From Desulfobacteraceae bacterium (GTDB lineage Bacteria; Desulfobacterota; Desulfobacteria; Desulfobacterales; JAABTS01): DNA of 32,366 nucleotides. The stretch is from positions 1-32,366 of the forward strand of contig JAABTS010000060.1 of assembly GCA_011389735.1 (NCBI GenBank). The letters run 5' to 3'. Below, in pieces: positions 14,949 to 24,694 of this stretch (its first letter is position 1; the number at the start of each line of letters is the position of its first letter). The notes below the pieces were generated by a model. It ran no database searches. It was not told the origin of the DNA and saw nothing but the letters and a program-made list of their open reading frames with translations. Made by a program: the position numbers and the translations under genes.

Positions 14949-17828
14949 TTAAATCTTGAATCGCCGGACAATTTCATTAAGCTTTTTAGCCATTTCAGAC
15001 AATTCAATTGAAGATAAATTAGTTTTGGATGCTCCCTCAGATGTGTCTTTCGCAGCGGAAACAATGCCCCGGATGTTTTTCGATATTTCGTTGACGCCTC
15101 TGGCCGCTTCGTTCGAAGATTTGGCGACTTCGTTGACGCCGTTCCTCAGTTCATCCACATTTCTGGCGATCTCGGAGGCCGAGGTCGATGCTTCCTGTGT
15201 CGAATTGGCGATATCGTCAACCAGCCTGGATGAATCATCCGCTTTATTGGCGACATTCTGGATATTGGCGGACGCCTGAGCGACTGATTTGGAAATTTCC
15301 GCGGCCGTTGCATTTTGTTCTTCCACGGAAGACGCAATCATTGTATTGATATCAATGATATCGGCGATAACTTTGCTGATTTCCTCGACCGACAAAACCG
15401 CTTCATCGGTGGCGGTCTGGATTTTTTCGATTTGTCCGGCGATCTCGTCCGTGGCATCGGCCGACTGTTTCGCCAATTCTTTAACTTCGCCGGCGACAAC
15501 GGCGAATCCCTTGCCCGATTCACCCGCTCCAGCCGCCTCGATAGTCGCGTTTAAAGCCAGCATGTTGGTTTGATCTGCGATATCCTTGATAAGGCTCACA
15601 ACCTTTCCGATCTGCTTGGACGCCGATACCAGCACTGATATTTTCGCATTGACGTCTTCTGTTCGGTCGCCTGCTTTTTGAGAAATTCGACTGGCTTTAG
15701 ATGTATTGCGCGCCACCTCATTTAAAGATGATGTCATTTCTTCCAGGGCGGATGCTACTGTATTGATCTGGTCCGCCATGTCCCCGGCGCCTTGAGCCAT
15801 CTCGGAGACATTTTGAGACGCCTTTTTTGAAAAATCAGCGACATTTCTGAATGTAGACGACATCTCTTCGGTCATGGAAGCGATATTGTCCGTGGATGCG
15901 CCGGCCTGTTCGGATGCGGCGGCCACAGTGGAAACGCCCGCGCTCACCTGTTCGGACGCCGAGGCGGCGACATTCGCCTGCGCGTTCATTTCTTCCGCGG
16001 CTGAAGCCATCTGAGTGGAAACGGCGGACAGGTTATGCGATGATTTTTGAATCGGGCCTGACGCGTCGGCTATTTCAACGATAATCGCACGGAGTTTAGC
16101 AACAAAGGTATTGAACCATCCGGCCATGTCTCCGATTTCATCCTTTGATACGACATGAATGGTTTTTCTTAAGTCGCCTTCCCCTTCAGCCATATCGATT
16201 AATCCTTCGACCACCTGATTGACCGGTTTTACAATCCTTGAAGCCGAAAAATAGGAGATAATCAATGCGATTAAGATCGCCGAAGCTCCAAATAGATAAA
16301 TCAGAAATTGGGACGTGGATGCAATCCCTTCCGCCTTTTTTTGTCTTTCCGCCATCAAGGATTCTTCCCTTTCCTTGAAGGTTTTAAGCTGCCCCCGGAA
16401 TTTATCGAAAAACTGTTTGCCTTTGGCCTGGCCTACCACGTCGGCCATATTGTCCATGGTCTCGGAATGGCCTATTTCACGCCGAAGGTTGATTAACTCA
16501 GAGGCGACATTTTCTTTCCATTTCGTAAGAGTATTTTCCATTACAGCCAAAAGTTCAACCTGCTCGGGGTTGTCCGAAACGGTCGCTTTCAATTCCGAAA
16601 CAAGACTGAAAAATCTGTTTTCCCCCTCTTTTAAAGGGTGTAAAAAACTTTCTTTGCCCGCAAGCAGATATCCGCGCACGCCGGTTTCCATATCAACGGC
16701 GGCGCCCATAATCGACAACGCCGTCCGGATCACATGATGCGTATGATCCACCCATTTAATGGCTTCAACCATTTCCTTAAAATGCGTACGCATTTGATCC
16801 GAGGCTGTTTCCGAATCTTTCTTCCTCTCAACTATCAACTCTTTTTCAACATCGATGAAGCTGTTTATACTTGCACAAAAAGCATCGATTAAATGTTTTC
16901 CTTGCTTTTCGGATACAAAATCAGAGATATCCGAAAACGGCCTCACGCCGATAGATACATCTTTTCGAAGTTGAATCGCAGGATTCGCAATTTTCGCCCG
17001 CCATTCATTCATTACAGCTTCAGCATCCGCGAGCGCCTTGATCCGGGATGGATTGTTCAATATCATTTCCTTCAACTCCTTAATATTTTCGAACACTAAC
17101 TCATTCCCGGCGTGATAAGGCTCCAAAAAAACATCCTCTCCGGACAGGAGAAAACCGCGCAGGCCGGATTCCATATTTGCGGCGCGCCCCACGATTTGCT
17201 CCGCTTTGATCATAACCTGATAGGTATGGTTTACCCGGTATCCGGAGTCTTCCATGTTTTTTAGATTATTCGCCGTCCTGAATTGGACAGCTTCGAGATG
17301 CTGAATACGTTTTTCGATCAGTTCCTCTTCCCTGACAATGAACGTATTTATCTGAGTTCGGAGTTCATCGAACAACACCTTCCCCCGCGCCTCCTGAACG
17401 CTTTTCGCCATATCGTTCATGTTCGCCGCATCGCCGATTCGTTTTCGAAGTTCGATGTTAGGCGAGGCGGCCTTTTCCTTCCATTCATGGATCGTCGCCT
17501 TTATCTCTTCGAGCAGCTTCACCTGCGCCTTGTTGTCATTCACGGTTTTTTTCAATTCAGCGACCAAAGCATCGAATTCAGTTGCGCCATTCCAGTAAGG
17601 TTCCAGGAACTCTTCTTTTCCCGCCAGGAGATATCCTCGCATCCCTGTCTCCATGTTAACGGCGGATGCTTCTATTTTCATCGCCTCCTGTATCACCTTG
17701 TGAGTATGATCCACCCATTGGTTACTTTCCGTCAACGACGTTATTCCGTAAACGCCGACCATGACAAGGAGTAAAAGCAGTAAAAGAGCGGGAACCGACC
17801 CCAAAACAATTTTCTTTTTTAGTTTCAT
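14949..17828 (-). CDS. Methyl-accepting chemotaxis protein with three tandem CHASE3-like sensor units
   Basis: A 959-residue inner-membrane receptor. After the first membrane helix (8-29), the periplasmic region holds three repeats. Each starts near an [W/R]V[D/N]HTHxV block and contains [15 protein letters not shown] (near 58), [15 protein letters not shown] (near 218) and [15 protein letters not shown] (near 378), so the period is 160 residues; each is the CHASE3 signature. A second membrane helix (about 505-527), a HAMP linker and a long signalling coiled coil follow, with the hairpin tip [20 protein letters not shown] near 760-780. The usual Arg in this tip (IEAARAGE) is Gly. The C-terminus lacks an NWETF-type CheR/CheB docking peptide. 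It is oriented with the che genes, 497 bases downstream of cheR. Confidence 0.95.
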   Translation of the reverse strand: MKLKKKIVLGSVPALLLLLLLVMVGVYGITSLTESNQWVDHTHKVIQEAMKIEASAVNMETGMRGYLLAGKEEFLEPYWNGATEFDALVAELKKTVNDNKAQVKLLEEIKATIHEWKEKAASPNIELRKRIGDAANMNDMAKSVQEARGKVLFDELRTQINTFIVREEELIEKRIQHLEAVQFRTANNLKNMEDSGYRVNHTYQVMIKAEQIVGRAANMESGLRGFLLSGEDVFLEPYHAGNELVFENIKELKEMILNNPSRIKALADAEAVMNEWRAKIANPAIQLRKDVSIGVRPFSDISDFVSEKQGKHLIDAFCASINSFIDVEKELIVERKKDSETASDQMRTHFKEMVEAIKWVDHTHHVIRTALSIMGAAVDMETGVRGYLLAGKESFLHPLKEGENRFFSLVSELKATVSDNPEQVELLAVMENTLTKWKENVASELINLRREIGHSETMDNMADVVGQAKGKQFFDKFRGQLKTFKEREESLMAERQKKAEGIASTSQFLIYLFGASAILIALIISYFSASRIVKPVNQVVEGLIDMAEGEGDLRKTIHVVSKDEIGDMAGWFNTFVAKLRAIIVEIADASGPIQKSSHNLSAVSTQMASAAEEMNAQANVAASASEQVSAGVSTVAAASEQAGASTDNIASMTEEMSSTFRNVADFSKKASQNVSEMAQGAGDMADQINTVASALEEMTSSLNEVARNTSKASRISQKAGDRTEDVNAKISVLVSASKQIGKVVSLIKDIADQTNMLALNATIEAAGAGESGKGFAVVAGEVKELAKQSADATDEIAGQIEKIQTATDEAVLSVEEISKVIADIIDINTMIASSVEEQNATAAEISKSVAQASANIQNVANKADDSSRLVDDIANSTQEASTSASEIARNVDELRNGVNEVAKSSNEAARGVNEISKNIRGIVSAAKDTSEGASKTNLSSIELSEMAKKLNEIVRRFKI

Positions 17829-18055
17829 TTTTTTATTCCGCCTTGTTTATGGTTTTACGATGAGATGTTCGAATTTTGAAGTATCCCTTACTGTATTTAG
17901 CCTTTTCCTGGCATTATTTCAACATCAAAGTTCATGAAAATAATTCGTTCGCATCTTGACCGTGTCGAATTGTTTGGGCCTGGTTCTAATTTCGGCTATT
18001 TTGAAAAAACCACGAAATACACGAAACACACGAAAAAAAATTTCATCAGCATTTT
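17829..18055. repeat. Gene-free stretch with a family B end fragment and ACACGAA-type repeats
   Basis: GGGCCTGGTTCTAATTTCGG (17976-17995) matches the left end of family B, but the cassette and right end are absent. AAACCACGAAATACACGAAAC, then ACACGAAAAA (about 18007-18037), belongs to the widespread ACACGAA intergenic repeat type. No gene is seen. Confidence 0.55.
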
Positions 18056-18180
18056 GGCGTCCTTCATTTCTTGTTTACAGTTTCATCAAAATCGGGATCG
18101 GGATCGGGATCGAAACAATTCGCTCTCGATAGCGATAGCGATCCCTATTTCAAAGTGTAAACTGACAGATGAAGGATGCC
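18056..18180. repeat. Hexamer-array element, family C (copy 3)
   Basis: This 125-bp element runs from GGCGTCCTTCATTTC to GATGAAGGATGCC. Left arm: TTGTTTACAGTTTCATC, then AATCGGGATCGGGATCGGG. Core: CGAAACAATTCGCTC. Right arm: CGATAGCGATAGCGATCCC, then TTTCAAAGTGTAAACTGACAG. Its right half is the reverse complement of the left half of copy 2, and its left half matches the copy at the window start. No clear target duplication. Confidence 0.7.
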
Positions 18181-18193
18181 CAAAATTAAAATT

Positions 18194-18294
18194 GCGCTGA
18201 CAGGCGGGGATGCCTGTTCTACTGTTTAAACAGGCAAGGATGCCTGTTTTACGGGGTTAAAACCGGTTGAATGGTGTTCATTCACGGGTATTGG
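18194..18294. repeat. AACAGGC palindromic repeat, family D (copy 2, inverted)
   Basis: GCGCTGACAGGCG, then two palindromic AACAGGC...GCCTGTT units, then ACGGGGTTAAAACCGGTTG, then CATTCACGGGTATTGG. This is the reverse-strand order of the copy at 5104-5221. It lies between a family C element and the 3' end of cheR, just as copy 1 lies next to a family A element. Confidence 0.72.
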
Positions 18295-18325
18295 AATTAT
18301 AACCTGGCCCACAAAGTCTGCTTTT

Positions 18326-19201
18326 TCAAAAATTCAAGCATTTCCGGTATACCAGAGAATTTCCGATGCGCATTGATTCAAATTTGTCGGTCAGCATGTA
18401 AGTGCTTTCCATTGCGCCGAGAAATAGGTATCCGTCATCCGCCAGCAGGCGGTATAACGTTTCGAAGACTTTCCGTTTGGTGTGGTCGTCGAAGTAAATC
18501 AATATATTACGACAGAAAATGACATCGAATTTCAGCCCGAAAATTGAATACGGTTCGACGATATTCAATTGATGGAATTTAACCATGGTGCGGATCAAAT
18601 CAATGATTCGCCATCGATCGCCGCATTTTTCAAAATATGTGGTTTTTCTCCGGTCTGAAAGTCCCCTGCTGATTTCGCCGTTCGAGTATTTTCCGGCGAC
18701 GGCGGCGCCGAGGGCTTTTTTAGAAATATCCGTGGCCAGGATATTGAAATCCTCGCGTCTGACACCCGAATCCGGACGTGCTTTTACATATTCATCGATC
18801 AGGATTGCAATGCTGTATGGTTCCTGCCCCGTCGAAGCTCCGGCGCAAAGAATATTCGCTTTCATGGCCGCTCCGCAATTCGGGAAAGCCGTTTTTCGAT
18901 GTTCGATGAGCCGGGCGAGCTGATTTAGAATATGGTTTTCAAAGGCGTTAAACGGATGAACATCCCTGAAAAATGAAGTTTCATTGGTGGCGATGGACAA
19001 GATGATTTCATTGCGAAGGAGGACCGAATCGTCATGGGCCAATTTTTCGCCAAGCTCCGTAAAGTCTTTGCAACCGAAGGCCCGGGCCACCGGCTCCAAA
19101 CGCTGTCTGATCAGATAAGATTTGTCATTGGTGACGGATATCCCGGACACTTTATAAATGTAGGATCTTATGACGTCAAAATCTTTTGAAGAGAGATCCA
19201 C
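18326..19201 (-). CDS. cheR: Chemotaxis protein methyltransferase CheR
   Basis: A 291-residue cytoplasmic SAM-dependent enzyme that methylates glutamates on chemoreceptors. The N-terminal helical domain spans about 3-60 (FDVIRSYIYKVSGISV). The catalytic domain has NETSFFRD (73-80), the SAM motif LCAGASTGQEPYSIAI (118-132), the acidic ribose-binding strand LATDIS and FCRNILIYFD (229-238). I chose the GTG at 19201, ten bases after the cheB stop with AAAGGCGGG just upstream. Longer ATG-started versions run back into cheB and have no homology there. It is the last gene of the contiguous MCP-cheB-cheR set. Confidence 0.94.
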   Translation of the reverse strand: MDLSSKDFDVIRSYIYKVSGISVTNDKSYLIRQRLEPVARAFGCKDFTELGEKLAHDDSVLLRNEIILSIATNETSFFRDVHPFNAFENHILNQLARLIEHRKTAFPNCGAAMKANILCAGASTGQEPYSIAILIDEYVKARPDSGVRREDFNILATDISKKALGAAVAGKYSNGEISRGLSDRRKTTYFEKCGDRWRIIDLIRTMVKFHQLNIVEPYSIFGLKFDVIFCRNILIYFDDHTKRKVFETLYRLLADDGYLFLGAMESTYMLTDKFESMRIGNSLVYRKCLNF

Positions 19202-19211
19202 CGGCCCGCCT

Positions 19212-20273
19212 TTATTTGTTGACGATTTGAAACACAATATCGGGAATTTTTTCCAGAGGCAGGATACGGTCCACATGGCCGGCGGCCGCCGCGCTGCCCG
19301 GCATACCCCATACAACCGAGGTGGCTTCGTCCTGGGCGATTACACAGCCGCCCGCACGTTTCACGGCCCCGGCGCCCTGGGTTCCGTCAACCCCCATGCC
19401 GGTCAGGATCAAAGCAATGACATGCTTTCCGTAGATCGCCGCCGCAGATCGAAAGAGCACGTCCGCAGAGGGTCTTGTTCCGTTTTCCGGTGGTTGCCGG
19501 TTGAGGATCGTCAAAATTTCGCCGTCTTTTTTGCGAACCAGCAGATGTCTGTCCCCGGGCGCGATATATACGTGATTCCGTCGCACCGTCTCACCGTTTC
19601 GCGCCTCGAGTACCGTGTAAGCGCATTTATTGTTCAGGCTATCAGCCAGGGACCGGGTAAACGTCGGCGGCATATGCTGCACCACGAAAATCGGTATGGT
19701 CAAACGTTCACATAGAGCCGGCGTCAGTATGGACAATGCTTTCGGGCCTCCAGTGGAAACGCCGATAAACAAAGCCCTGGCCGCCGGAACGGCCCGCGGG
19801 GATTGGGGCGGGTCAAAAACCGGCGGCGACATCGAATGAGGGGAAAAACCGCGGCGGGATGCAAAATACCGGATTTTCACAAGCAGTCTCCGCCGCAGAA
19901 TTTCATGGCTTTCATTGAGGGATGCGGCCTCCGGTTTGGAGATAAAATCAAAAGCTCCTGATTCCAGAGCTTTGATCGTGGTGTCGGCTCCTTTTTGGGT
20001 ATGTGCGCTGACCATGATGACGCCGACGGGAGGGGCTCCGGGGTTGGAACTGTTGAACGCTTGAATTTCTTTCAATGTTTCCAGCCCGTCCATTTCCGGC
20101 ATTTCGACATCAAGCGTCACCAGATCAGGACGTTCCGACCGGATGAATTCCATAGCTTTCACGCCGTTCCGGACGGAACCGGCCACCTCGATATCTGTTT
20201 CCCCGGAAAGGCTTGATTCAACGGCCTTTCGGAAAATGAGGGAATCATCCACGATCAGGACTTTGATTTTCAT
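19212..20273 (-). CDS. cheB: Chemotaxis response regulator protein-glutamate methylesterase CheB
   Basis: A 353-residue cytoplasmic enzyme that demethylates or deamidates receptor glutamates when its receiver is phosphorylated by CheA. The receiver domain (1-120) has DD at 9-10, phospho-acceptor Asp55 in TLDVEMPEMDG and Lys113 in ISKPE. After a linker, the esterase domain shows nucleophile Ser173 in FIGVSTGGP, His200 in VVQHMPP and Asp296 in LTGMGVDGT, the full catalytic triad. The ATG at 20273 is 12 bases after the chemoreceptor stop, and cheR follows 10 bases on, so the three genes form one unit. Confidence 0.96.
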   Translation of the reverse strand: MKIKVLIVDDSLIFRKAVESSLSGETDIEVAGSVRNGVKAMEFIRSERPDLVTLDVEMPEMDGLETLKEIQAFNSSNPGAPPVGVIMVSAHTQKGADTTIKALESGAFDFISKPEAASLNESHEILRRRLLVKIRYFASRRGFSPHSMSPPVFDPPQSPRAVPAARALFIGVSTGGPKALSILTPALCERLTIPIFVVQHMPPTFTRSLADSLNNKCAYTVLEARNGETVRRNHVYIAPGDRHLLVRKKDGEILTILNRQPPENGTRPSADVLFRSAAAIYGKHVIALILTGMGVDGTQGAGAVKRAGGCVIAQDEATSVVWGMPGSAAAAGHVDRILPLEKIPDIVFQIVNK

Positions 20274-20285
20274 AGCGCCGCGATC

Positions 20286-22526
20286 CTAAACCTTGAATTT
20301 GCCGACCATATTGTGCAAAAGCGCGGCGACGCCGGTCAATTTTTCCGAAAGGGCGTTGATCCGGCGGGCTTCGGTGTTTGAATCGGCGGCGGCTTGACTG
20401 ACGCCCTGAATGTTCATGGACACGTCGTTCACGCCCCTGGCCGCTTCGCCCGCGTTTTTGGCCACGTCTTCCGTGCCCTTGGCGATTTCAGCGATGGCGG
20501 ACGCGATGTTGTTGACGCCTGTGTTGGCCTGCTGAACGTTTCCGGAAATTTCGTTAGCGGTGATGGTCTGCTGTTCAACGGATTTGGTGATGGTCATCGA
20601 TGAGTCGTTCAAATTGGTGATGATCGTGGAAATTTCGGAAATGGCCTGAACCGCGTTTTTGGTGTTGCCTTGAACGTCTTCGATCCGCTTGCCGATATCT
20701 TCGGCCGCCTCGGCGCTCTGCTTGGCCAGTTCCTTGATTTCATTGGCCACCACGGCGAATCCTTTTCCGGCGTCTCCGGCCGAAGCCGCTTCGATGGTCG
20801 CGTTGAGCGCCAGCAGGTTGGTCTGTTCGGCGATTCGCTTGATCACGGTGGTCACCTGGCCGATTTCTTCGGCCGCTCCCCCCAGGATATTCATGGTGCT
20901 CGAAGTCGAATCCGACATCTCCCTGGCCTTCTGAGCGACCTCGGAACCCTCCCGGGCCGTTTTTTCAACGCTCTTGACCGTAACCGACATCTCTTCAATG
21001 GACGACGCCACGGAATTCATGTTCATGGATAATTCCTCGGCGGTCGATGATACGTTATGCGCATTGGCGCTCATTTCTTCCGCCGCCGACGCCATGGCGT
21101 TGATGCCGGCGGACATCTGTTCGGTCGCCCCGGCCACATTGTTCGCCTGACTGCTCATTTCCTCCGAACCCGACGCCAGACGCACGGACAGTTCATTCAG
21201 ATCCGACGCCGCCGTATTCAAGGTCTCCATGTTTTCGGCGATATCCTTGAACATCTGCTGGTGGTTCTCGATAAACACATTGAACCATTTGGAAAGATCT
21301 CCGATTTCATCTTCGCTGTCGATATTCAGCCGGGCGGTCAAATCGCCTTCACCTTCTGCAATGTCTTTCAGCCGGTCTCTGGCCTGATTGATGGGGCGGA
21401 CGATAAATCCGGACACAATCCAGAAAATGAGCATGGCGATCGCCAGTATGCCTGTTCCGGTAAAAATCTGGTAGGCGATATTTTTTTGATTTATATTCGA
21501 CAGTTCACGAATCTGTTTTTCAACATGCTCAAAGACAGCATTCTTGGGAACCTTGATAATCACCGACCAGGGCGTCTCCGTCCATCCGAGCTGAAACGAC
21601 GTAAGCACTTCGGCGAATTCGTCCGAAATTTCAAGCTTATCCTCGCCTCTGCGCGCCCGGTCGAGATCCGCCTCCCATCCGTTGGGATTCAAATGCTTAT
21701 AATGTTTGCCGACTAAATCTGGTTTGTCGCTAACCGCCGCCAGTATCCCGTTATAGCTCATAATCGTGACACTTCCGGCTCCATTGTAGATGCTCTCGTT
21801 CGCCTCTTCCGCAAGAGTCTGGATAAAATCGACCCGCATGTCCACTCCGGCCATACCAAAAAAATCGTCGTCAACCACAATCGGGACAACCAGGGATGTA
21901 ATCCAGACGATGTTACCCTGAACAGGGTATGGATATGGATCGATGACGCATTCTTTTTTCCGTTCCTTTGGAAGCAGGTAATAATCTCCTTTTCTGACCC
22001 CGTTGTCATGAGTCGCCTTCGCTTCATAGTCTTCGAGCGGCGCAAGGTCGATGGAGCCTTCCACGTTTCTGCTCCAATAGGGAATAAATCTGCCCGTGCC
22101 GTCATGGCCCTCCGAATTCACATAAATTTCGTCAAGCCCGTCGAGGGCATTGGGTTCCCAGCATGTATAGGTTCCTAAAAATGTTTCATTTTTCACCAGA
22201 ACCGTTTTTAACACCCCGTTCATTCGTTTTCTATCCATTCTGAGGCTAACATCCGGGTTCTTAACGCCGCTGAAAACATCGGCCATGGTTCGAGCCGTAT
22301 CCAGAGCGACTTCCAGCGCGGCGTCAATCTCGAAAGAAACAGCCTGGGCGTTTTTCAAAATGATTTTTCCAGCCGATTCCGTAGCGGTTTCCCGCGACGA
22401 TTGTTCGATATAATCCCCGTTTCTTTTCGCGGATATCAGCCCGATTACGCAAAACGCCCCGATGGCCGTAATCATGCAAATGCTGACAATGAACATTAAT
22501 TTGGTGCGAAGCGAATTGAATCTCAT
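20286..22526 (-). CDS. Methyl-accepting chemotaxis protein with a double-Cache sensor
   Basis: A 746-residue inner-membrane receptor. The first membrane helix (9-31) is followed by a periplasmic region of about 320 residues with Cache features: [30 protein letters not shown], then [20 protein letters not shown], where the last block is the typical end of the distal Cache module. A second membrane helix (about 355-378), HAMP, and a signalling domain with the tip [20 protein letters not shown] near 590 follow. There is no C-terminal pentapeptide tether. The ATG at 22526 has AAGGGGG upstream. It sits immediately before cheB and cheR, and 555 repeat-filled bases after the solute-binding gene, which makes that protein a candidate ligand carrier. 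Ligand unknown. Confidence 0.95.
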   Translation of the reverse strand: MRFNSLRTKLMFIVSICMITAIGAFCVIGLISAKRNGDYIEQSSRETATESAGKIILKNAQAVSFEIDAALEVALDTARTMADVFSGVKNPDVSLRMDRKRMNGVLKTVLVKNETFLGTYTCWEPNALDGLDEIYVNSEGHDGTGRFIPYWSRNVEGSIDLAPLEDYEAKATHDNGVRKGDYYLLPKERKKECVIDPYPYPVQGNIVWITSLVVPIVVDDDFFGMAGVDMRVDFIQTLAEEANESIYNGAGSVTIMSYNGILAAVSDKPDLVGKHYKHLNPNGWEADLDRARRGEDKLEISDEFAEVLTSFQLGWTETPWSVIIKVPKNAVFEHVEKQIRELSNINQKNIAYQIFTGTGILAIAMLIFWIVSGFIVRPINQARDRLKDIAEGEGDLTARLNIDSEDEIGDLSKWFNVFIENHQQMFKDIAENMETLNTAASDLNELSVRLASGSEEMSSQANNVAGATEQMSAGINAMASAAEEMSANAHNVSSTAEELSMNMNSVASSIEEMSVTVKSVEKTAREGSEVAQKAREMSDSTSSTMNILGGAAEEIGQVTTVIKRIAEQTNLLALNATIEAASAGDAGKGFAVVANEIKELAKQSAEAAEDIGKRIEDVQGNTKNAVQAISEISTIITNLNDSSMTITKSVEQQTITANEISGNVQQANTGVNNIASAIAEIAKGTEDVAKNAGEAARGVNDVSMNIQGVSQAAADSNTEARRINALSEKLTGVAALLHNMVGKFKV

Positions 22527-22866
22527 AACGGTTTTCCCCCTTTATTTACGGCGTTTTTCGGACGTCGAGTTTGTTTATTTGTTTATATATAGGTTTCAAA
22601 AGTCAATTTCAAAAGGCGGCGGGCCCGGGATCATACTGCTCGTATATCCCGGGCCGGCGACACAAAACCAGTCGGTGCGTTACGGCGCTCATACCGCCGC
22701 GCCTAACGCACCCTACATGGCGTTTCATAGCCCCGCAGGTGTGTCGAGCCCGGCGTAAAGGCCGATGATGAATAATGATCCAATTGACAAAAAAATTGGA
22801 AAAGCCGCATATACCGAGCCGTAACGCCCCGTTTAATTCGATTCAAAATCGAAGTATTAGCGGCGG
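22527..22866. repeat. Repeat-rich leader between the solute-binding gene and the MCP
   Basis: GGCCCGGGATCATAC (22622-22636) and GTATATCCCGGGCC (22642-22655) form a strong hairpin whose sequence is the core of family E. GGTGCGTTA (22674-22682) and TAACGCACC (22704-22712) are a 9-bp inverted repeat of a type seen widely between bacterial genes. No protein-coding gene is apparent. Confidence 0.55.
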
Positions 22867-23064
22867 CTATAGCTTTTCAGATAATTAATTTCACTGAGTT
22901 ATCGGCCCGGGTATATGCGAATTTTATTATGTTGGACGTTGAATGTGAGTCTTCCCATTTAGCATAAATAATTTAGCGTTCAACATAAATAATTTAGCAT
23001 TCAACACAAAATGCAACAATCCCGGGCCTGCCGACTTGTGAAATTTAATTCCTGAAAAACTATA
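22867..23064. repeat. Complete palindromic family E element
   Basis: The left arm CTATAGCTTTTCAG, AATTAATTTCACTGAG, GGCCCGGGTATATGCG, ATTATGTTGGACGTTGAATG is matched inversely by CATTCAACACAAAATGCAAC, ATCCCGGGCCTGCCG, TTGTGAAATTTAATTCCTG, AAAACTATA. Between the arms, TTTAGC(A/G)TTCAACATAAATAA units occur in tandem. The element can fold into one stem of about 70 bp with mismatches. Partial copies are at 2730, 6723-6932, 7796-7940 and 10393. No coding potential. Confidence 0.65.
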
Positions 23065-23081
23065 ATAACGCCGGCGTTGTT

Positions 23082-24071
23082 CTATTGATCGCCCAATGCG
23101 TCAATGATAGCTTTATTATTGAAAATGGTATCGATTTCAAAATCCCTGGTCTGCATCTGATTGTTTTTCAGAAAAACTTTCAGATTCTTCAAATACTCGA
23201 ACACTCCACCATCCTTCATGTTTCTCTCGAATGACATGTCTTTGTCGTGGATCCGAACCGCATCGACCAATTCTCGCAAATCTTTTTCCGAAAAAGCCGG
23301 ATCATCAGGAAAGGTATGGTCGTTTAAAATCTTCATGTATTCTTTCCAATTGCCGGGCGCCTTAATCCATTCCGCCGCCTTGATCCATCCTTTCATGATC
23401 TTGACGATATCGTTATGGGGAATCGTTTTCAAGACATCGCTCATCACTATAAAACCTTCGGGCATAACGCCTTCATAAGTGGCGGACGTGGCGACGATTT
23501 TCCCGTTACCCAGCCTTTCAGCCCGCATTGCGGCCGGATTGTAATTCACGATAATCCCGAACCCTCCGTTGATAAACGTGTCGGTTAGAGTGTCGGATTC
23601 CATTTCGATAATTCTGGTGTCGGACAATTTCAATCCTATGGACGACAAATATTTTCCCAAAAAGTAGGTTACCGACGGCTTGTTGAAAAAAACGCCGATC
23701 GGCTGTTTTTTGAGCGTTGCGGGGTCGATATCTTTTTTGACGATAATCTTGTCGCCGCCGTGCGACCAGTCGGTTTCAGCGAGAATAACGACCGGCGTCC
23801 CGTCCATGTACATTCCAACGGCCGATCCAAGCATATCCAACGTTAAATCAACCAGCCCGTCTTTAAATAGTGTCATATTGTCAATGGAATTGGATGTTGT
23901 AATCACATTGACATCCACACCTTCATCCTTCCAAAAGCCTTTCACATCCGCTACATGGCACGGAGCCCACCCCGGCCAGGAAACCACGCTGATCTTATAG
24001 GTTTTTGCATATCCGATCCCCGTAAACATCAGTGAAATAACAACCAAACAAACAGCAATACGATTTTTCAT
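23082..24071 (-). CDS. Secreted NMT1/SsuA-type solute-binding protein without a transporter
   Basis: A 329-residue periplasmic binding protein. A Sec signal peptide (MKNRIAVCLVVISLMF, cleaved after about GYA at 22) precedes a mature domain typical of the NMT1/SsuA/ThiY group: YKISVVSWPGWAPCHVAD, GFWKDEGVDVNV, then LVDLTLDMLGSA and PVVILAETDWSHGGD. There is no lipobox Cys. Two ATGs (24074, 24071) follow AAGGAGGAG; I use the inner one, with six bases of spacing. No permease or ATPase lies nearby, while cheW and cheA precede it and an MCP, cheB and cheR follow, so a role in delivering ligand to a chemoreceptor is more likely than uptake. This is inference. The ligand (nitrogen, sulfonate or pyrimidine-like for this group) cannot be read. 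Confidence 0.87.
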   Translation of the reverse strand: MKNRIAVCLVVISLMFTGIGYAKTYKISVVSWPGWAPCHVADVKGFWKDEGVDVNVITTSNSIDNMTLFKDGLVDLTLDMLGSAVGMYMDGTPVVILAETDWSHGGDKIIVKKDIDPATLKKQPIGVFFNKPSVTYFLGKYLSSIGLKLSDTRIIEMESDTLTDTFINGGFGIIVNYNPAAMRAERLGNGKIVATSATYEGVMPEGFIVMSDVLKTIPHNDIVKIMKGWIKAAEWIKAPGNWKEYMKILNDHTFPDDPAFSEKDLRELVDAVRIHDKDMSFERNMKDGGVFEYLKNLKVFLKNNQMQTRDFEIDTIFNNKAIIDALGDQ

Positions 24072-24089
24072 CATTCTCCTCCTTTTTTA

Positions 24090-24213
24090 TAGTTAGTAGC
24101 TTAACAAAAACCTCCTCACGATCTCAGAGGATTTGCAATCCCCGTTGGCCATGAGAGGGACACGCGGGTTGCAAACCCGCTCAAAGCCTTGGTTTGCGGC
24201 TTTTCGTTCAAGC
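24090..24213. mobile_element. Diverged family A element between cheW and the solute-binding gene
   Basis: The left end GTAGCTTAACAAAAACCTCC starts at 24096, preceded by TAGTTA. The interior has GAGGATTTGCAATCCCCG and GCGGGTTGCAAACCCGC. The right end is CTTTTCGTTCA, after which the expected GCYRC and a matching TAGTTA are missing. The TCA at 24208-24210, the reverse-strand TGA stop of cheW, lies in this terminal repeat. The copy has diverged more than copies 1 and 2. Confidence 0.72.
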
Positions 24214-24690
24214 AATATCGAGATTCGCTAGCAAATGGTTCGGATTCAAAATCACCATTAGCGCTCCGTCCAGCTTGCATACTCCGGAACCTAGATCGGC
24301 TTTACGCCGATCCGCCGTTTCCGGAGGGTCTCCACGATCTTCCCTGCGGCGGTCTTCGATACGCCGTTCATCGACCTCCTCGACATCGCCGATGCAATCC
24401 ACCAGCACGCCTAAGTTTTCCCCCACCCTCTGTTTGAACAAAACGAGACGGCTGTTTGAATCTACGGGTTTCGGATCCAGCCCGATCATCAGCCGCAGAT
24501 CCAGAATTAAGTGAATCCGGCCTCGGATATTGACATATCCCTTCACCGCCCGGGGCGCATGGAATATGGGGGTGAATTGGGTTTCCCTATTGATTTCCTT
24601 GACATCCAGAATATCCACGCCGAAAAGGCGGTCTTCGATTTTAAAGGTGCATATCTGCCGTTTGCGATCTGATTCCGGGGTGTTTTTCAT
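24208..24690 (-). CDS. cheW: CheW-type coupling protein
   Basis: A 160-residue cytoplasmic adaptor that couples chemoreceptors to CheA. CheW features are QICTFKIEDRLFGVDILDVK (12-31), the receptor-facing GYVNIRGRIHLILDLR (51-66) and the closing LMVILNPNHLL. An unusual highly charged segment at about 107-132 (DERRIEDRRREDRGDP, TADRRKAD) sits where the second subdomain loop normally is. The ATG lies 4 bases after the cheA stop (TGA, ACCC, ATG), so the two are coupled. The TGA stop is supplied by the end of a family A element, so the last residues may not be ancestral. Confidence 0.93.
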   Translation of the reverse strand: MKNTPESDRKRQICTFKIEDRLFGVDILDVKEINRETQFTPIFHAPRAVKGYVNIRGRIHLILDLRLMIGLDPKPVDSNSRLVLFKQRVGENLGVLVDCIGDVEEVDERRIEDRRREDRGDPPETADRRKADLGSGVCKLDGALMVILNPNHLLANLDIA

Positions 24691-24694
24691 GGGT

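Noticed and set aside
18194-18270. Rho-independent terminator for cheR in the AACAGGC palindromes
   Set aside because: The palindromes do not end in a T-run in the direction of cheR transcription and are part of a dispersed repeat family, so a terminator call is not supported.
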